From NCBI RefSeq assembly GCF_014697615.1, contig NZ_JACJSD010000038.1, forward strand, positions 1 to 64,000: a DNA stretch of 64,000 nucleotides, given 5' to 3'. Below are positions 49,935 through 58,839 of this stretch, piece after piece. Within the stretch, counting starts at the first letter, position 1; each line of letters begins with the position of its first letter. The position numbers and the translations under genes are program-made. The stretch comes from Nostoc sp. FACHB-280 (GTDB lineage Bacteria; Cyanobacteriota; Cyanobacteriia; Cyanobacteriales; Nostocaceae). Below the pieces are notes generated by a model. It was given only the letters and a program-made list of their open reading frames with translations, was not told the origin of the DNA and made no database searches.

Positions 49935-51722
49935 TTAGAAAAAGCTCTTGTACGCATCAACAGGTAACGGTGCATTGCCCGCTTGTACGGGTGCTTGTGG
50001 TATAGGGAACTTCCGATCTACTTCCTTGACTCGTAAATCTAAATCTTCCTGTGTCGGTTTTTTCTGGGTACTTTTTCTAGCAAGCTCTTTGATGAGTTTA
50101 TCCCAGCGAGCGTCATTTTCTTGTTCTAATCCAATGATATATTTAGGGATTTTGATATTTTTTAATAGTGGTACTGAACCCTCATTTTTATTACTATAAG
50201 CCGGGTTGATAAATAGACATTTCCCAGGTGGTAATTTGAGGAATTGGGCTGGCTCGAATAGCTTGCGAGTCCGTTCTTGTTCGCTGATAGATGTGCTGGA
50301 TTTACCCCCTCCCGTTGAGCGAGATTTTTGTTTATATTTAATTTCCTCTTCACCTAAATATGCAGAAAATAATCGTGCTGATTCTTCTTCACCAGGATTA
50401 AAAACAAATTTTGTACCGCACGCGCCAAGGATAGCTTTAGAGATTTCTTTACCATAAATCTTTTCAAGCTGACCCATATTTTGCCAACCCAGGATACCGC
50501 AGAATCCTTCGGAACGAGATTCGTTAAGCCATCTAAATAAATCTGGAAGAAAGATACTTGGCAACTCGTCAAGACACACTACTAATGGGCCATCTTCCTT
50601 ACGTTTTTTGGCAATACTGCGGGAAACTACCATGTGAAGAATACTAGTCATCAGGGGGCTGACAGCATCGCGGCGTTCGCGGTCTAACCCGAAGATAATC
50701 ATCTGTTTGCGTTTTACCTCCAGGGGCAAGGTTGTTTTACCAACAAAGCATCCCAATGTACCCCTTGCCATGAACCGGGTGAACATCAATGAAGCACTAC
50801 CAGCAATACCCGCTACAGTTTTCTCTGAGCCAGCCGAGCTAAATAATTGACCAAAAGCTATCCTAATCCAAGGGTTTAGTTCGGCTGCCATCAAGCGTTC
50901 GACCATCTTCTCGCTAGAAAGTATTGCCGCAGCCGTCATAATATCAGCGCGATGGCTATGCCCGCCGGAGGCATCGCCAAACTCTTTAGTTAGCATTAAA
51001 ATAGCCTGGGTCAACTGGTCGCCGGCGGGGCCAAAGAAAGCATCCTCAGACGCATTACCTAACAGGCGGAAGTTTTTGTTAATTACCGTAGCTAACTGCC
51101 GTGCGGTTTCAGCATCGCTACTGTCGCGCAAGAAATCGATTGGGTTACATACCTCTGATTCGGGAAATCCCGGTGCAAATATATGTACGTCATACCCCTT
51201 GGATTTGGCATAACTGGCGATTTTGGCTTGACTGGCATACTTAAAATCGTATAATACTATACCAAAGCCTTGGTCAATTGCTGAGTAAATCATCGGGTTG
51301 ATAGCCGAGAATGATTTACCGCTACCGGGTGCGCCAATTACAGCAGTTCCGCGTTGGACATCGGGTACATAAACTGGAACTCCGCCACCCCCCTTGGGTA
51401 ATTTTTGACCCTTGTATTTGTGTACTCCAATATATAAACTGGCACTATCGCACTTAGGAGCGACGATTTGCTTGAGGGCTTTTTTCTTAGCTTGAGCGGT
51501 TTCCTTTGCTCCACCCCAATAGCTAGTAGCAAGCTTGCCTTTTTTACCATTACTAAAAAGCTGTAAAAGCAATAATAAGCCAATTCCCCCGGCCAGTGCC
51601 AAACCTTGAGTTGACATGAACTTATCTGTATACTTACTAAAGTCAGTATTGCTATTTTTATGAGCAGCTTTTACTTCTCTAACTGTCTTAGTTTTAGCAG
51701 TTGCAAATAGATAATTATTCAT
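49935..51722 (-). CDS. virD4: VirD4/TraG-type type IV coupling protein
   Basis: The protein has an N-terminal membrane segment (LALAGGIGLLLLLQLF), then Walker A (VIGAPGSGKSFSAI, near residue 130), CNPIDFLRDSSDAE, Walker B (LVVCLDELPSIF, near residue 385) and the GWQNMGQLEKIYG motif. It recruits the relaxase-DNA substrate to the secretion channel and drives transfer by ATP hydrolysis. ATG 51722 is preferred to 51782, because the longer frame adds a non-conserved tail. It is the only clear coupling protein in the window. Confidence 0.9.
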   Translation of the reverse strand: MNNYLFATAKTKTVREVKAAHKNSNTDFSKYTDKFMSTQGLALAGGIGLLLLLQLFSNGKKGKLATSYWGGAKETAQAKKKALKQIVAPKCDSASLYIGVHKYKGQKLPKGGGGVPVYVPDVQRGTAVIGAPGSGKSFSAINPMIYSAIDQGFGIVLYDFKYASQAKIASYAKSKGYDVHIFAPGFPESEVCNPIDFLRDSSDAETARQLATVINKNFRLLGNASEDAFFGPAGDQLTQAILMLTKEFGDASGGHSHRADIMTAAAILSSEKMVERLMAAELNPWIRIAFGQLFSSAGSEKTVAGIAGSASLMFTRFMARGTLGCFVGKTTLPLEVKRKQMIIFGLDRERRDAVSPLMTSILHMVVSRSIAKKRKEDGPLVVCLDELPSIFLPDLFRWLNESRSEGFCGILGWQNMGQLEKIYGKEISKAILGACGTKFVFNPGEEESARLFSAYLGEEEIKYKQKSRSTGGGKSSTSISEQERTRKLFEPAQFLKLPPGKCLFINPAYSNKNEGSVPLLKNIKIPKYIIGLEQENDARWDKLIKELARKSTQKKPTQEDLDLRVKEVDRKFPIPQAPVQAGNAPLPVDAYKSFF

Positions 51723-51865
51723 ATTAATCTGTATTAATTGCATGAGGAAATCGAAGAAATATGCGGTGAAGTGAAGTTGCATATTTCTTCATTAGTTATC
51801 TGGTGTGTCCTCTCCAAGTCAAAAGTTAAAGAGGATAAATTCTTTTATGATTGCCTTTTTACTTG

Positions 51866-53281
51866 TTAATTTTTAGGTACGGTGAGGGGCGTACCAAGGA
51901 TAATTGGGTCTATCTCGCGGTAGGTGAAGAAGGGAACTGGGCCAATGAAGTAGGGCGAGCAACCCAAGTCAACCCATCCCCGTTTGCAGATACGGAAGAA
52001 CATCGCGGTGGTGATACTGCCGTCCGCTTCGTTAATGTCCCAGATGACTTGTTTAAATGATTTCCCAAAAGGATGGCGACCTGTGGGTTCTTTGCCACCG
52101 TTGAGACTGCCCAAGATGCCGAATCCGCCTTTAACGTTTTGGTCTTTGCCGGACATCCATTGTGCGCCAGTCACAATATCGCTTCCCGAAACTTCGATGT
52201 GACCACAGGTTTTCTCGCACGGGACATTAAACCCAGCTTGATAGCTACCGCTTATTGACTTCCAACGTCCGCTTTCAAGCGAACCGAGGGGTAGGTCTAC
52301 TTTGCCGATAAAGCTAACATCGGGGATGGGAACACTGGGGAACCGATCGAACGGTACATCAGCTAATCCCGGAACCTTACCAATTGTTGTGTTTTGCCAG
52401 TTAGTAAAGTCTTTTAGCTGTGCATCCTCAATACCAGGGATGCTGGTGAGTTTATATTTATCAAGTTTGACATACTCACCAAGTTCCACTTCTCCGAGTT
52501 GGGGATAATTGTCCAGCACCTCACTAACAGTTTGGTAGCTTGCGGTGCTGCCTGTTACTTTGGTCACTAGTTCTTGAATCGGGGGGATGGCTCCGACTTC
52601 TGAATCTTCTAAATTAGGAATTGCTTCGGCGAGGTCTTCAAGTGTTTGCCAATTGAGTGTTTCAAAATCTGACAGTTTGAGATTTTTAAGTTGAACGCCC
52701 GTGATGTCAGCGATATCTCCAAGCGTGAAATCTTCAATCTTGAACTCGGTTGCTTCAAAATCGCCCAGTTCCATGACTTCAGCAAGGCTTTGTCCGGCAC
52801 TCCAGGTGCGTGTTTCCTTCATACCAGGGTTTTTGATATTAGGGAATTCAACGCTGCCAGCACCGCCAAATTTCATGTTTCTAAACGTGATACTGCTCCA
52901 ATCGGGAGTAGGTGCGCCATTGACGTATTTTGTTGCAACGGGCTGTGGCTGTTTGGTTTGTTTTGTCTTATCTATCGAAGTGTTCAAATTTGAATACTTC
53001 GATGGAACTGTTTGAGCTACCGCTTTTTCGCCGAATAAGAGACTGCCGATATTATAGCTACCTCCATATCGGATTAATCCGTGTAGGGCAAGCCCAGCAA
53101 TAAGTCCTGCAACCATTAGGTAGCGTAATTTATTAAATTTTTCCATCCGATACTCAAGCCCTCGGTTGGTTTTGTTGTGAGTAGTTTCCTGGCTTGCAGC
53201 TCTCACTGGTACAATCGCAGTGACCTCTGGTGTAGTATCTAAAATTTGGTTGTTAGCGGCCAGATTTTCGGTATACATCAC
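51866..53281 (-). CDS. Membrane-anchored repeat protein of the T4SS operon
   Basis: A 471-residue protein with a cytoplasmic start, one membrane segment (MVAGLIAGLALHGLIRYG, ~55-72), then an external part. That part has degenerate repeats with I-P/G-x-(L/I)-x-D spacing (~165-320: ELGDFEATEFKIEDFTLGD, IPGIEDAQLKDFTNWQN), a Gly-rich stretch with two Cys (PCEKTCGHIEV) and a C-terminal beta part. No match to a standard VirB protein was recognised. It lies between VirB9-like and VirD4, so a surface or pilus-tip accessory is plausible. Confidence 0.65.
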   Translation of the reverse strand: MMYTENLAANNQILDTTPEVTAIVPVRAASQETTHNKTNRGLEYRMEKFNKLRYLMVAGLIAGLALHGLIRYGGSYNIGSLLFGEKAVAQTVPSKYSNLNTSIDKTKQTKQPQPVATKYVNGAPTPDWSSITFRNMKFGGAGSVEFPNIKNPGMKETRTWSAGQSLAEVMELGDFEATEFKIEDFTLGDIADITGVQLKNLKLSDFETLNWQTLEDLAEAIPNLEDSEVGAIPPIQELVTKVTGSTASYQTVSEVLDNYPQLGEVELGEYVKLDKYKLTSIPGIEDAQLKDFTNWQNTTIGKVPGLADVPFDRFPSVPIPDVSFIGKVDLPLGSLESGRWKSISGSYQAGFNVPCEKTCGHIEVSGSDIVTGAQWMSGKDQNVKGGFGILGSLNGGKEPTGRHPFGKSFKQVIWDINEADGSITTAMFFRICKRGWVDLGCSPYFIGPVPFFTYREIDPIILGTPLTVPKN

Positions 53282-53284
53282 TAT

Positions 53285-54133
53285 TTATTTAAAACTTGAT
53301 TTACCTGGATTTGTTGTGAAAGGGTTATTACGCTGTGGTGGTATTTCTAACAAGCGCTTTCCACCCAGTAGCATGAGTTTTTCAACCAATTGCATTGATA
53401 CTCCGGCAGTGCTGGCGGCGACGACAAGTTCTTCTCCTTGCGATCGCAACTCCACAAGTTGGTTCAGACGCTTCCAGAGCTTGCTGTCTGTAGTAACCCA
53501 CTGGTTTTTTAGAGCAACTTGCATCCCTTTGGCGATATGTCTGCTATCAGATAATGCGGTGTAACTGACCTTTGGTTTTACTTCTTCAGGTTTGCTGGGA
53601 GTATCGCCAATAATTTCAATTTGGCTGTACTCTGGTGTGCCACTGCCCGCTACAATTCGGAAGTGATAGCTTTTCCTTGTTGAGCCAGATTCGGTAATCA
53701 CCGTCATGTGCGCCCCGTAAGGAGCTGGTGGTAAACCGGGGATTTTGACTGTCTCGATGCGGCGAATGTGAATTAGTCCTGCACCCGTACTGCTTCCAGA
53801 ACACTTACCTAAGCCCTCAAGACATCCGTCTACATCAAAAACAAACCTAGATGGGTCATCCAGCCAGATTTTCTTGATGATTTCTCTGGTGTTGTAGAAC
53901 GATATTGATACCCCATGTCCAGGCCAGACCTTTACTGTCTGCAATTGGGCATTTTCCCCTGACACCTGGGACGCTGCAACTTGACGGATAGTATTTGCTA
54001 GTACAAGTTGGTTTGGTGCAAGCATGGTGGCGATGGTGAGGCATCCACCAAAGGCGATTGCGCGGAGCGCAGTGCCAGAGGCGATCGCCTCTGGCATCCT
54101 TAAACTAAAATCGGCTATATCTCTTAGTTTCAC
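53285..54133 (-). CDS. virB9: VirB9/TraK-like outer channel component
   Basis: The 282-residue protein has a long signal region, then a beta domain starting LQTVKVWPGHGVSISFYNT, with IKKIWLDDPSRFVFDVDG and IHIRRIETVKIPGL, the layout of the N-terminal VirB9/TraK/TrbG family. These line the periplasmic core of the channel with VirB10 and VirB7. It starts with GTG in a GTGA overlap with VirB10. Divergent from proteobacterial VirB9, but context supports the call. Confidence 0.7.
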   Translation of the reverse strand: MKLRDIADFSLRMPEAIASGTALRAIAFGGCLTIATMLAPNQLVLANTIRQVAASQVSGENAQLQTVKVWPGHGVSISFYNTREIIKKIWLDDPSRFVFDVDGCLEGLGKCSGSSTGAGLIHIRRIETVKIPGLPPAPYGAHMTVITESGSTRKSYHFRIVAGSGTPEYSQIEIIGDTPSKPEEVKPKVSYTALSDSRHIAKGMQVALKNQWVTTDSKLWKRLNQLVELRSQGEELVVAASTAGVSMQLVEKLMLLGGKRLLEIPPQRNNPFTTNPGKSSFK

Positions 54134-55959
54134 AGCTTGATTGACCTATCGACTTTGATTGTGATTTTGGTGTCTTTAGGCACATACCAAACATTGGGAC
54201 GGCGGTTGATTTCGTCAGTAGCACGTTCTGTACGCTTGCTGATTGTTTCGCCAAGTTTGCCAAAAGCACCTTCAAGGAAAGCAGCTCCCAAGTTGCGGTT
54301 GTTATTGCGGCTGCGAGTTCTTGTCCCACCTAAAGGCAAATCTTCTGTGACTTCTTCATCCGGCTGGTTAATAATTTCCCCTACCTTGGCAAGACCAGCT
54401 ATTGTCCCTAATGTGGCATCATATTTGGCAATTTCAGATCCCTTGTCGTCGTAAGGTCTGGCGATTAGGGGTGAACCCGCCTCTCCCAAAACTGATATCG
54501 TTCCAGGTGATAGAGGATATTCTGTGCCGTCTTTGAGGATGGCCGCGACTTCGGCACGCACACCTGATGTGCTATCAACCGAAATCATAGCGATAGTTAC
54601 CTGTGTTCCGGCGGGAATGGCTATTTCCCCAGTATTGCTATAAAGCGGCTCGTCCAACCGGGCGACAAACCGTAATGTATTTGTCTGCTCCTGGGAACGA
54701 CTGTTATTACTGGTTTGGGGCATAACGAGTGGAGTTACTAGGGTTGCACTTGCAAACGAACCGACAACTAGATACTGCGGTTGTGTTTCTTGGAGTATCT
54801 GCGCTTCTTCTGGCAGGTAGTTATTTGCAACTTGCTCAACTTGCAGAGTAGAGTTGTTTTCTTTATTACTAGCAAAACTGGATTCTACGGTCTTTTTTTT
54901 GTCAAGTTCTAAGCTAATTTGTGGCTGTTTCACCGAGAAACTATAAATCACTGGCATGGCTTGATTGTTATCTTTGTCACTAGTATTGCCATACTCAGGA
55001 GTACTATCATTTGTGGTTATAGGTTGCCAACGCGGGCGCAGTTCTTCAACTTGATTAGGAGTATTGGTAACTGTTTCGGTATTCTCGCTGCGTCGGCTAC
55101 GACGACGACGGGAGCGATCGCTATTTTGTTCTGCTGGGCGTAATGTTTCTTCAGTTTTAGCTGTAACTTCTGCTACTGTTGTGTTTGTAGGTTCACTGAC
55201 AGTAGTACTGGCTAGCATATACTCAACTCGACCAACCGAACCCAGGTTACGCAGGCGTTCGAGTTCAGCTATTGGGTCTTTGGCGACACTCTGGTTGCTA
55301 GCAACTAATTGTTTAGCAAATTTTGGCAGAGGAGCGCTAGGACGCAGAGGTGGTATTGGCTGTGAGGCGACTACTCTACGTGTTGGTCTAACAGGTTCGG
55401 ATGTTGCTTCCCGGTATACACGTCTTCTGGAAGTAGGGGGAGTTTCTTGAGCAACTACCCTTCGTTGTCGAATAGAACGGGTTTTCTCTTGGTTTTTGGC
55501 TTGTTCTTCTTCAGTAGCTTCTTTTTTCTCCTCTTTGTCTTCCGTGTTAGCTTTACCATTTAGGGCATCCAGTTCTTCCTGTTGCTTGGCGAGAGCAAGC
55601 TTGGCATAAACATCGCCTTCTTTTTTCTCAGATGCGGCAACCGTGGGAGTTGGAGTAGTAGTTAATTCTGGTTTTTTTGCGTTTTTACCACTCCCATTCA
55701 TCATGCCGTTGAGGACAACAAATATAACTAGAAACCCAGCACCAAATGCACCACCAATAATTCCTAATCTTGACCAGGGAGATGTAACAAAGTCGTGTTT
55801 AGTTTGGATTAACGCGGGGTCTTCTACTTCAGTTTCATCTTCTTCAACCACCTCAAATTGTGAATTTTCAACTTCATCTTCTTCTGTACTATCGATTGGT
55901 AAAAGACTATTTACAGAAGATATGTGTTTATTGGAAGCCTCATTTTCTAGCTGTAACAT
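54130..55959 (-). CDS. virB10: VirB10/TrbI-like channel protein
   Basis: A 609-residue protein. An N-terminal cytoplasmic acidic tail and one membrane segment (IIGGAFGAGFLVIFVVLNG, ~70-88) are followed by a long Pro/Glu/Arg-rich periplasmic linker (~90-330). The VirB10 beta-barrel domain ends the protein (FVARLDEPLYSNTGEIAIPA, VTIAMISVDS, ISVLGEAGSP, then NVWYVPKDTKITIKVDRSI). VirB10 spans both membranes and senses ATP use by VirB4 and VirD4. The long linker suits a thick cyanobacterial cell wall. Confidence 0.85.
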   Translation of the reverse strand: MLQLENEASNKHISSVNSLLPIDSTEEDEVENSQFEVVEEDETEVEDPALIQTKHDFVTSPWSRLGIIGGAFGAGFLVIFVVLNGMMNGSGKNAKKPELTTTPTPTVAASEKKEGDVYAKLALAKQQEELDALNGKANTEDKEEKKEATEEEQAKNQEKTRSIRQRRVVAQETPPTSRRRVYREATSEPVRPTRRVVASQPIPPLRPSAPLPKFAKQLVASNQSVAKDPIAELERLRNLGSVGRVEYMLASTTVSEPTNTTVAEVTAKTEETLRPAEQNSDRSRRRRSRRSENTETVTNTPNQVEELRPRWQPITTNDSTPEYGNTSDKDNNQAMPVIYSFSVKQPQISLELDKKKTVESSFASNKENNSTLQVEQVANNYLPEEAQILQETQPQYLVVGSFASATLVTPLVMPQTSNNSRSQEQTNTLRFVARLDEPLYSNTGEIAIPAGTQVTIAMISVDSTSGVRAEVAAILKDGTEYPLSPGTISVLGEAGSPLIARPYDDKGSEIAKYDATLGTIAGLAKVGEIINQPDEEVTEDLPLGGTRTRSRNNNRNLGAAFLEGAFGKLGETISKRTERATDEINRRPNVWYVPKDTKITIKVDRSIKL

Positions 55960-55983
55960 AGTTCTATGCTTGATTAATTATTT

Positions 55984-56760
55984 TTATTTCTTGCCGAGGT
56001 TATAATCAATAATTTGAGTAATTTCTAAACCTGGTTCTCTTACTAAATAAATTTTCTTATCGAGTTCAGTTGGCTTATTTGGTAATTTGGGAGTATCAAT
56101 AGCTTCGACAGTGATTGTTTTGTTAAATGCAATTCCTCTGCCTTGGTTTTCGTTTCTATTAAAGCTTACGAGCGTAGCGATATAATCAACTTCCCACTGT
56201 CCATCCTTAATTTTTCTGGGTTCAGAGATATGGCGGGTGACGAGCGAAACTTGAACTTCACCGTTAAATACACCACTTGGAACGATTTCTGCTAATTTCT
56301 TGAGAAAGTTTGCCCGGAAATCTTGATTTTCAGATAGTGCAAATGCAGCTTCCCAGGCTCTAGTCGGAATTTTTTTTCTACTATTTTTTGTTGTTTGAAT
56401 ATCTATTCCCCTATCAGGTTTAGTGACATTTTCGCCATTCTCTGTTGCTTCGATTATTCCGTTCCAACCGAACATTTTAATCATGCTATCTGAGATAAAG
56501 CGTTTGATAGTTTCGGCTTCGCGTTCATTAGGAGCGGCAAATTTACCAGGTGAAATAGACCCATCTTGGAGTTGAACAATCGTCATGCCTTTGACATGAT
56601 GATTTGTACTAGCAGTCATGCCAATATTTATGATTTGCAATAGGGTAGATAAGATAGTTCCTCCTGCTGTAACCGCGATCGCCATTGCAATAGGTGTGGA
56701 GGTAGATTGACCATAACTGAGAAGCCGAGCCGGTTGAGATTTAGACTTAGGTTTAAGCAT
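55984..56760 (-). CDS. VirB8-like inner membrane protein
   Basis: Residues ~20-50 form a membrane helix (IAMAIAVTAGGTILSTLLQI). A periplasmic alpha/beta domain follows (EREAETIKRFISDSMIKMFG, VQVSLVTRHISEPRKIKDGQ, EVDYIATLVSF), which fits the NTF2-like VirB8/TrbF fold. VirB8 nucleates the inner complex with VirB10. It lies between VirB6 and VirB10, the order typical for VirB8. Sequence identity to known members could not be checked. Confidence 0.6.
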   Translation of the reverse strand: MLKPKSKSQPARLLSYGQSTSTPIAMAIAVTAGGTILSTLLQIINIGMTASTNHHVKGMTIVQLQDGSISPGKFAAPNEREAETIKRFISDSMIKMFGWNGIIEATENGENVTKPDRGIDIQTTKNSRKKIPTRAWEAAFALSENQDFRANFLKKLAEIVPSGVFNGEVQVSLVTRHISEPRKIKDGQWEVDYIATLVSFNRNENQGRGIAFNKTITVEAIDTPKLPNKPTELDKKIYLVREPGLEITQIIDYNLGKK

Positions 56761-56773
56761 ATTTATTTGTTAA

Positions 56774-57925
56774 TTACTTTTTAACTTTGATTTTGGAACT
56801 AACAAATTTGGTGGCATTGACAGCAACCGTAGCAGTTGTACTTGCTCCACCTGTAGCGATTCCTGCTGCAATTTCAGAGCCAAATGCTACTGTTTTACCT
56901 AATCCTGTCCAAACAGCTATTCCACCACCTGCGGCTAATGCAGATGCCAGGATAGGAGAAACTAACCCAACAAAAAGCAGAAATATCATCGGTTGATTTT
57001 GTTCGGAATTAGCGATAAGTTGTCCGCATAAACCAATAATCATGTTGAAGCAGAGTTTCGCCATTCCAACGGTGAAATATCCAGTTAGCCAAGCGAAAAT
57101 AGGTTTTGCGCCAAAGGGGAGTAGCGAACCCCCTATTGCCAACGGGCCAAGTAGGGCAGTTAAAAGCATCGTAAATTCGATACCCCACTGGTAAGCGTTA
57201 TTGAGGGCGAGGAGGATGACTGCGACAAATCCGGTAATCATCGAACCGATTGTACTGGTGATAGTATTACCAATCTTTTCGGCGATTTGACCAGGGGAGA
57301 GATTTTCGAGCGCGTCTTTAGCATCAGATAAAGCCTGAAGTGGGTTAAATTCCCAACTACCGCTATCGGGGGCTTCTCCTTTAAATAGATCGGGCGCAGA
57401 GGTTTTAAGTTCTGCTTCTGCTTGTTGCAAGCAGGTGATTGAATCTTGCGTGTTACCAGGGATTGAGCGGCATCTTTCCATTGCCGCCCCTACTTGCTGC
57501 TGGAGGGCAATATTGCCGACTGCGCGGTTGAATGCTACTTCTAGGTTGGCTCCGGCAGCAGTAAATTCCAGGATGTCATTATTAACAGTATTAATGTATC
57601 CCCGGATGGCGAGTGTTCCACTTCTGAGTAAAGTGCCATTGTTAGCTAGTAGTCCGATCACCAGAATGGGCCATATCCAACTGGAGAGAGCTTTCATATC
57701 TTCTTGATTTATCCAGTTTTTGCCTAACTCAACCATAAAAAGGGTGAGTGTAGCGATCGCAAAAAACTGACCAACTTTGCACATCGAGCCGTACAAATTG
57801 CCGTTGAGGGTTTCCTGCCAAAGTTCATTAAAACCTTCTGCTACTAATTGCGCTCCAGCTGACGCATTTTCTAAAATGTCTTGCCCAAAGAATGGGTCGG
57901 TTGCAATTACAAGATGTTCTAACAT
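56774..57925 (-). CDS. virB6: VirB6/TrbL-like polytopic membrane protein
   Basis: A 383-residue protein with an N-terminal periplasmic-looking part, then at least six hydrophobic helices (FFAIATLTLFMVELGK; WIWPILVIGLLANN; GSMITGFVAVILLALNNAYQ; MLLTALLGPLAIGGSLLPFG; FLLFVGLVSPILASALAAGG). The W-x-x-N and proline-rich loops fit VirB6/TrbL, which forms part of the inner-membrane channel. A Cys pair (CRSIPGNTQDSITCLQQ) could form a disulfide outside. Confidence 0.75.
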   Translation of the reverse strand: MLEHLVIATDPFFGQDILENASAGAQLVAEGFNELWQETLNGNLYGSMCKVGQFFAIATLTLFMVELGKNWINQEDMKALSSWIWPILVIGLLANNGTLLRSGTLAIRGYINTVNNDILEFTAAGANLEVAFNRAVGNIALQQQVGAAMERCRSIPGNTQDSITCLQQAEAELKTSAPDLFKGEAPDSGSWEFNPLQALSDAKDALENLSPGQIAEKIGNTITSTIGSMITGFVAVILLALNNAYQWGIEFTMLLTALLGPLAIGGSLLPFGAKPIFAWLTGYFTVGMAKLCFNMIIGLCGQLIANSEQNQPMIFLLFVGLVSPILASALAAGGGIAVWTGLGKTVAFGSEIAAGIATGGASTTATVAVNATKFVSSKIKVKK

Positions 57926-57995
57926 GGTCTGTATTATGTACCTGATGGAGAATTGGTCATCTCAATTGCAGAGATGACCAACTAATTAAGGTGAA

Positions 57996-58727
57996 TTATT
58001 CACCTGCGGTAGTTTTGAGACTGCTAAACCCACTGATTTCGACATACTGAGCGCTGATACCGTCCATCATCAGGTTTTGACGGCGGCGATCGCTTGCCCC
58101 TTGTTCAGCAAGTTGAGATAGCATTAGGTTAGTTTGCTGGGCATCGTGCCGTGTTTGCAGTCCGTCAATGCGAGATTGACCCAACATTGAGACAATTTGC
58201 GAGTTTTGGGCAGCAATGACCTTGAGGATGTTTTGTGAAGCATCCATTGGTTGTGCAGATTCTGCGAGTTCTTTGGCCTCAGCTACAGTTTGTTCAGTTG
58301 CTTCTATCTCATTTTTGGTACGTTCCTGACCGACTTCCCCCAATACGCTGGCGATCGTAGCGCGGGTGGTTTCTCTCTCCAGTTCGTTAGCTGCACTGAC
58401 CGCAGCTTCAACTGTGTTGCTTTCATTCCAGTTACCCTTGTTCTTGAGTTGCTCTTTGAGCTTTTCGGCTGAGTTTACTGGATCTGGCATATCCATACTG
58501 CCAGTCTGAATAGCAGTTTTAGCTTCGCCTTTCATCCCACCCCATTTATTGGTTCCTGAAGTGAGTTCCTTTTTGGTTTCCTCAAAATAGTTATTGAATT
58601 TCCCTAAAACCTTGAAGAAATCATCAATTGAAAAGGCGTAACTGGGTGCTGTACCGAGTAAAGTAACCAGACCAATTATTGACCCGATTATTACTCCTTT
58701 CTTAGTAAACTTGAATTTTGGTTTCAT
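57996..58727 (-). CDS. VirB5/TrbJ-like secreted protein
   Basis: The N-terminal sec signal (IGSIIGLVTLLGTAPSYA) ends at a probable AYA|FS site. The mature part is helical: DDFFKVLGKFNNYFEETKKE, a long coil, then SQIVSMLGQSRIDGLQTRHDA and a terminal helix. This matches the VirB5/TrbJ group of pilus-tip or adhesion subunits by size, export and helix pattern. It lies between VirB4 and VirB6, the standard place for VirB5. Confidence is moderate since the family diverges strongly. Confidence 0.65.
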   Translation of the reverse strand: MKPKFKFTKKGVIIGSIIGLVTLLGTAPSYAFSIDDFFKVLGKFNNYFEETKKELTSGTNKWGGMKGEAKTAIQTGSMDMPDPVNSAEKLKEQLKNKGNWNESNTVEAAVSAANELERETTRATIASVLGEVGQERTKNEIEATEQTVAEAKELAESAQPMDASQNILKVIAAQNSQIVSMLGQSRIDGLQTRHDAQQTNLMLSQLAEQGASDRRRQNLMMDGISAQYVEISGFSSLKTTAGE

Positions 58728-58839
58728 ACTTTTCGTGGATAAAATAATCGATGTGGCAATTAAAGTTAAGCCACTTGTTTATGAGTTATTGATTCTTCTT
58801 GTTATCAATCCAGATTATTCTTAGCTTTACTTCTATAAT

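Noticed and set aside
51723-51782. Earlier start for VirD4
   Set aside because: Adds a 20-residue non-conserved hydrophobic piece; ATG 51722 suits the family better.
53220-53564. Open frame antisense to the VirB9-like gene
   Set aside because: Overlaps a well-supported gene and shows no domain or ribosome site.
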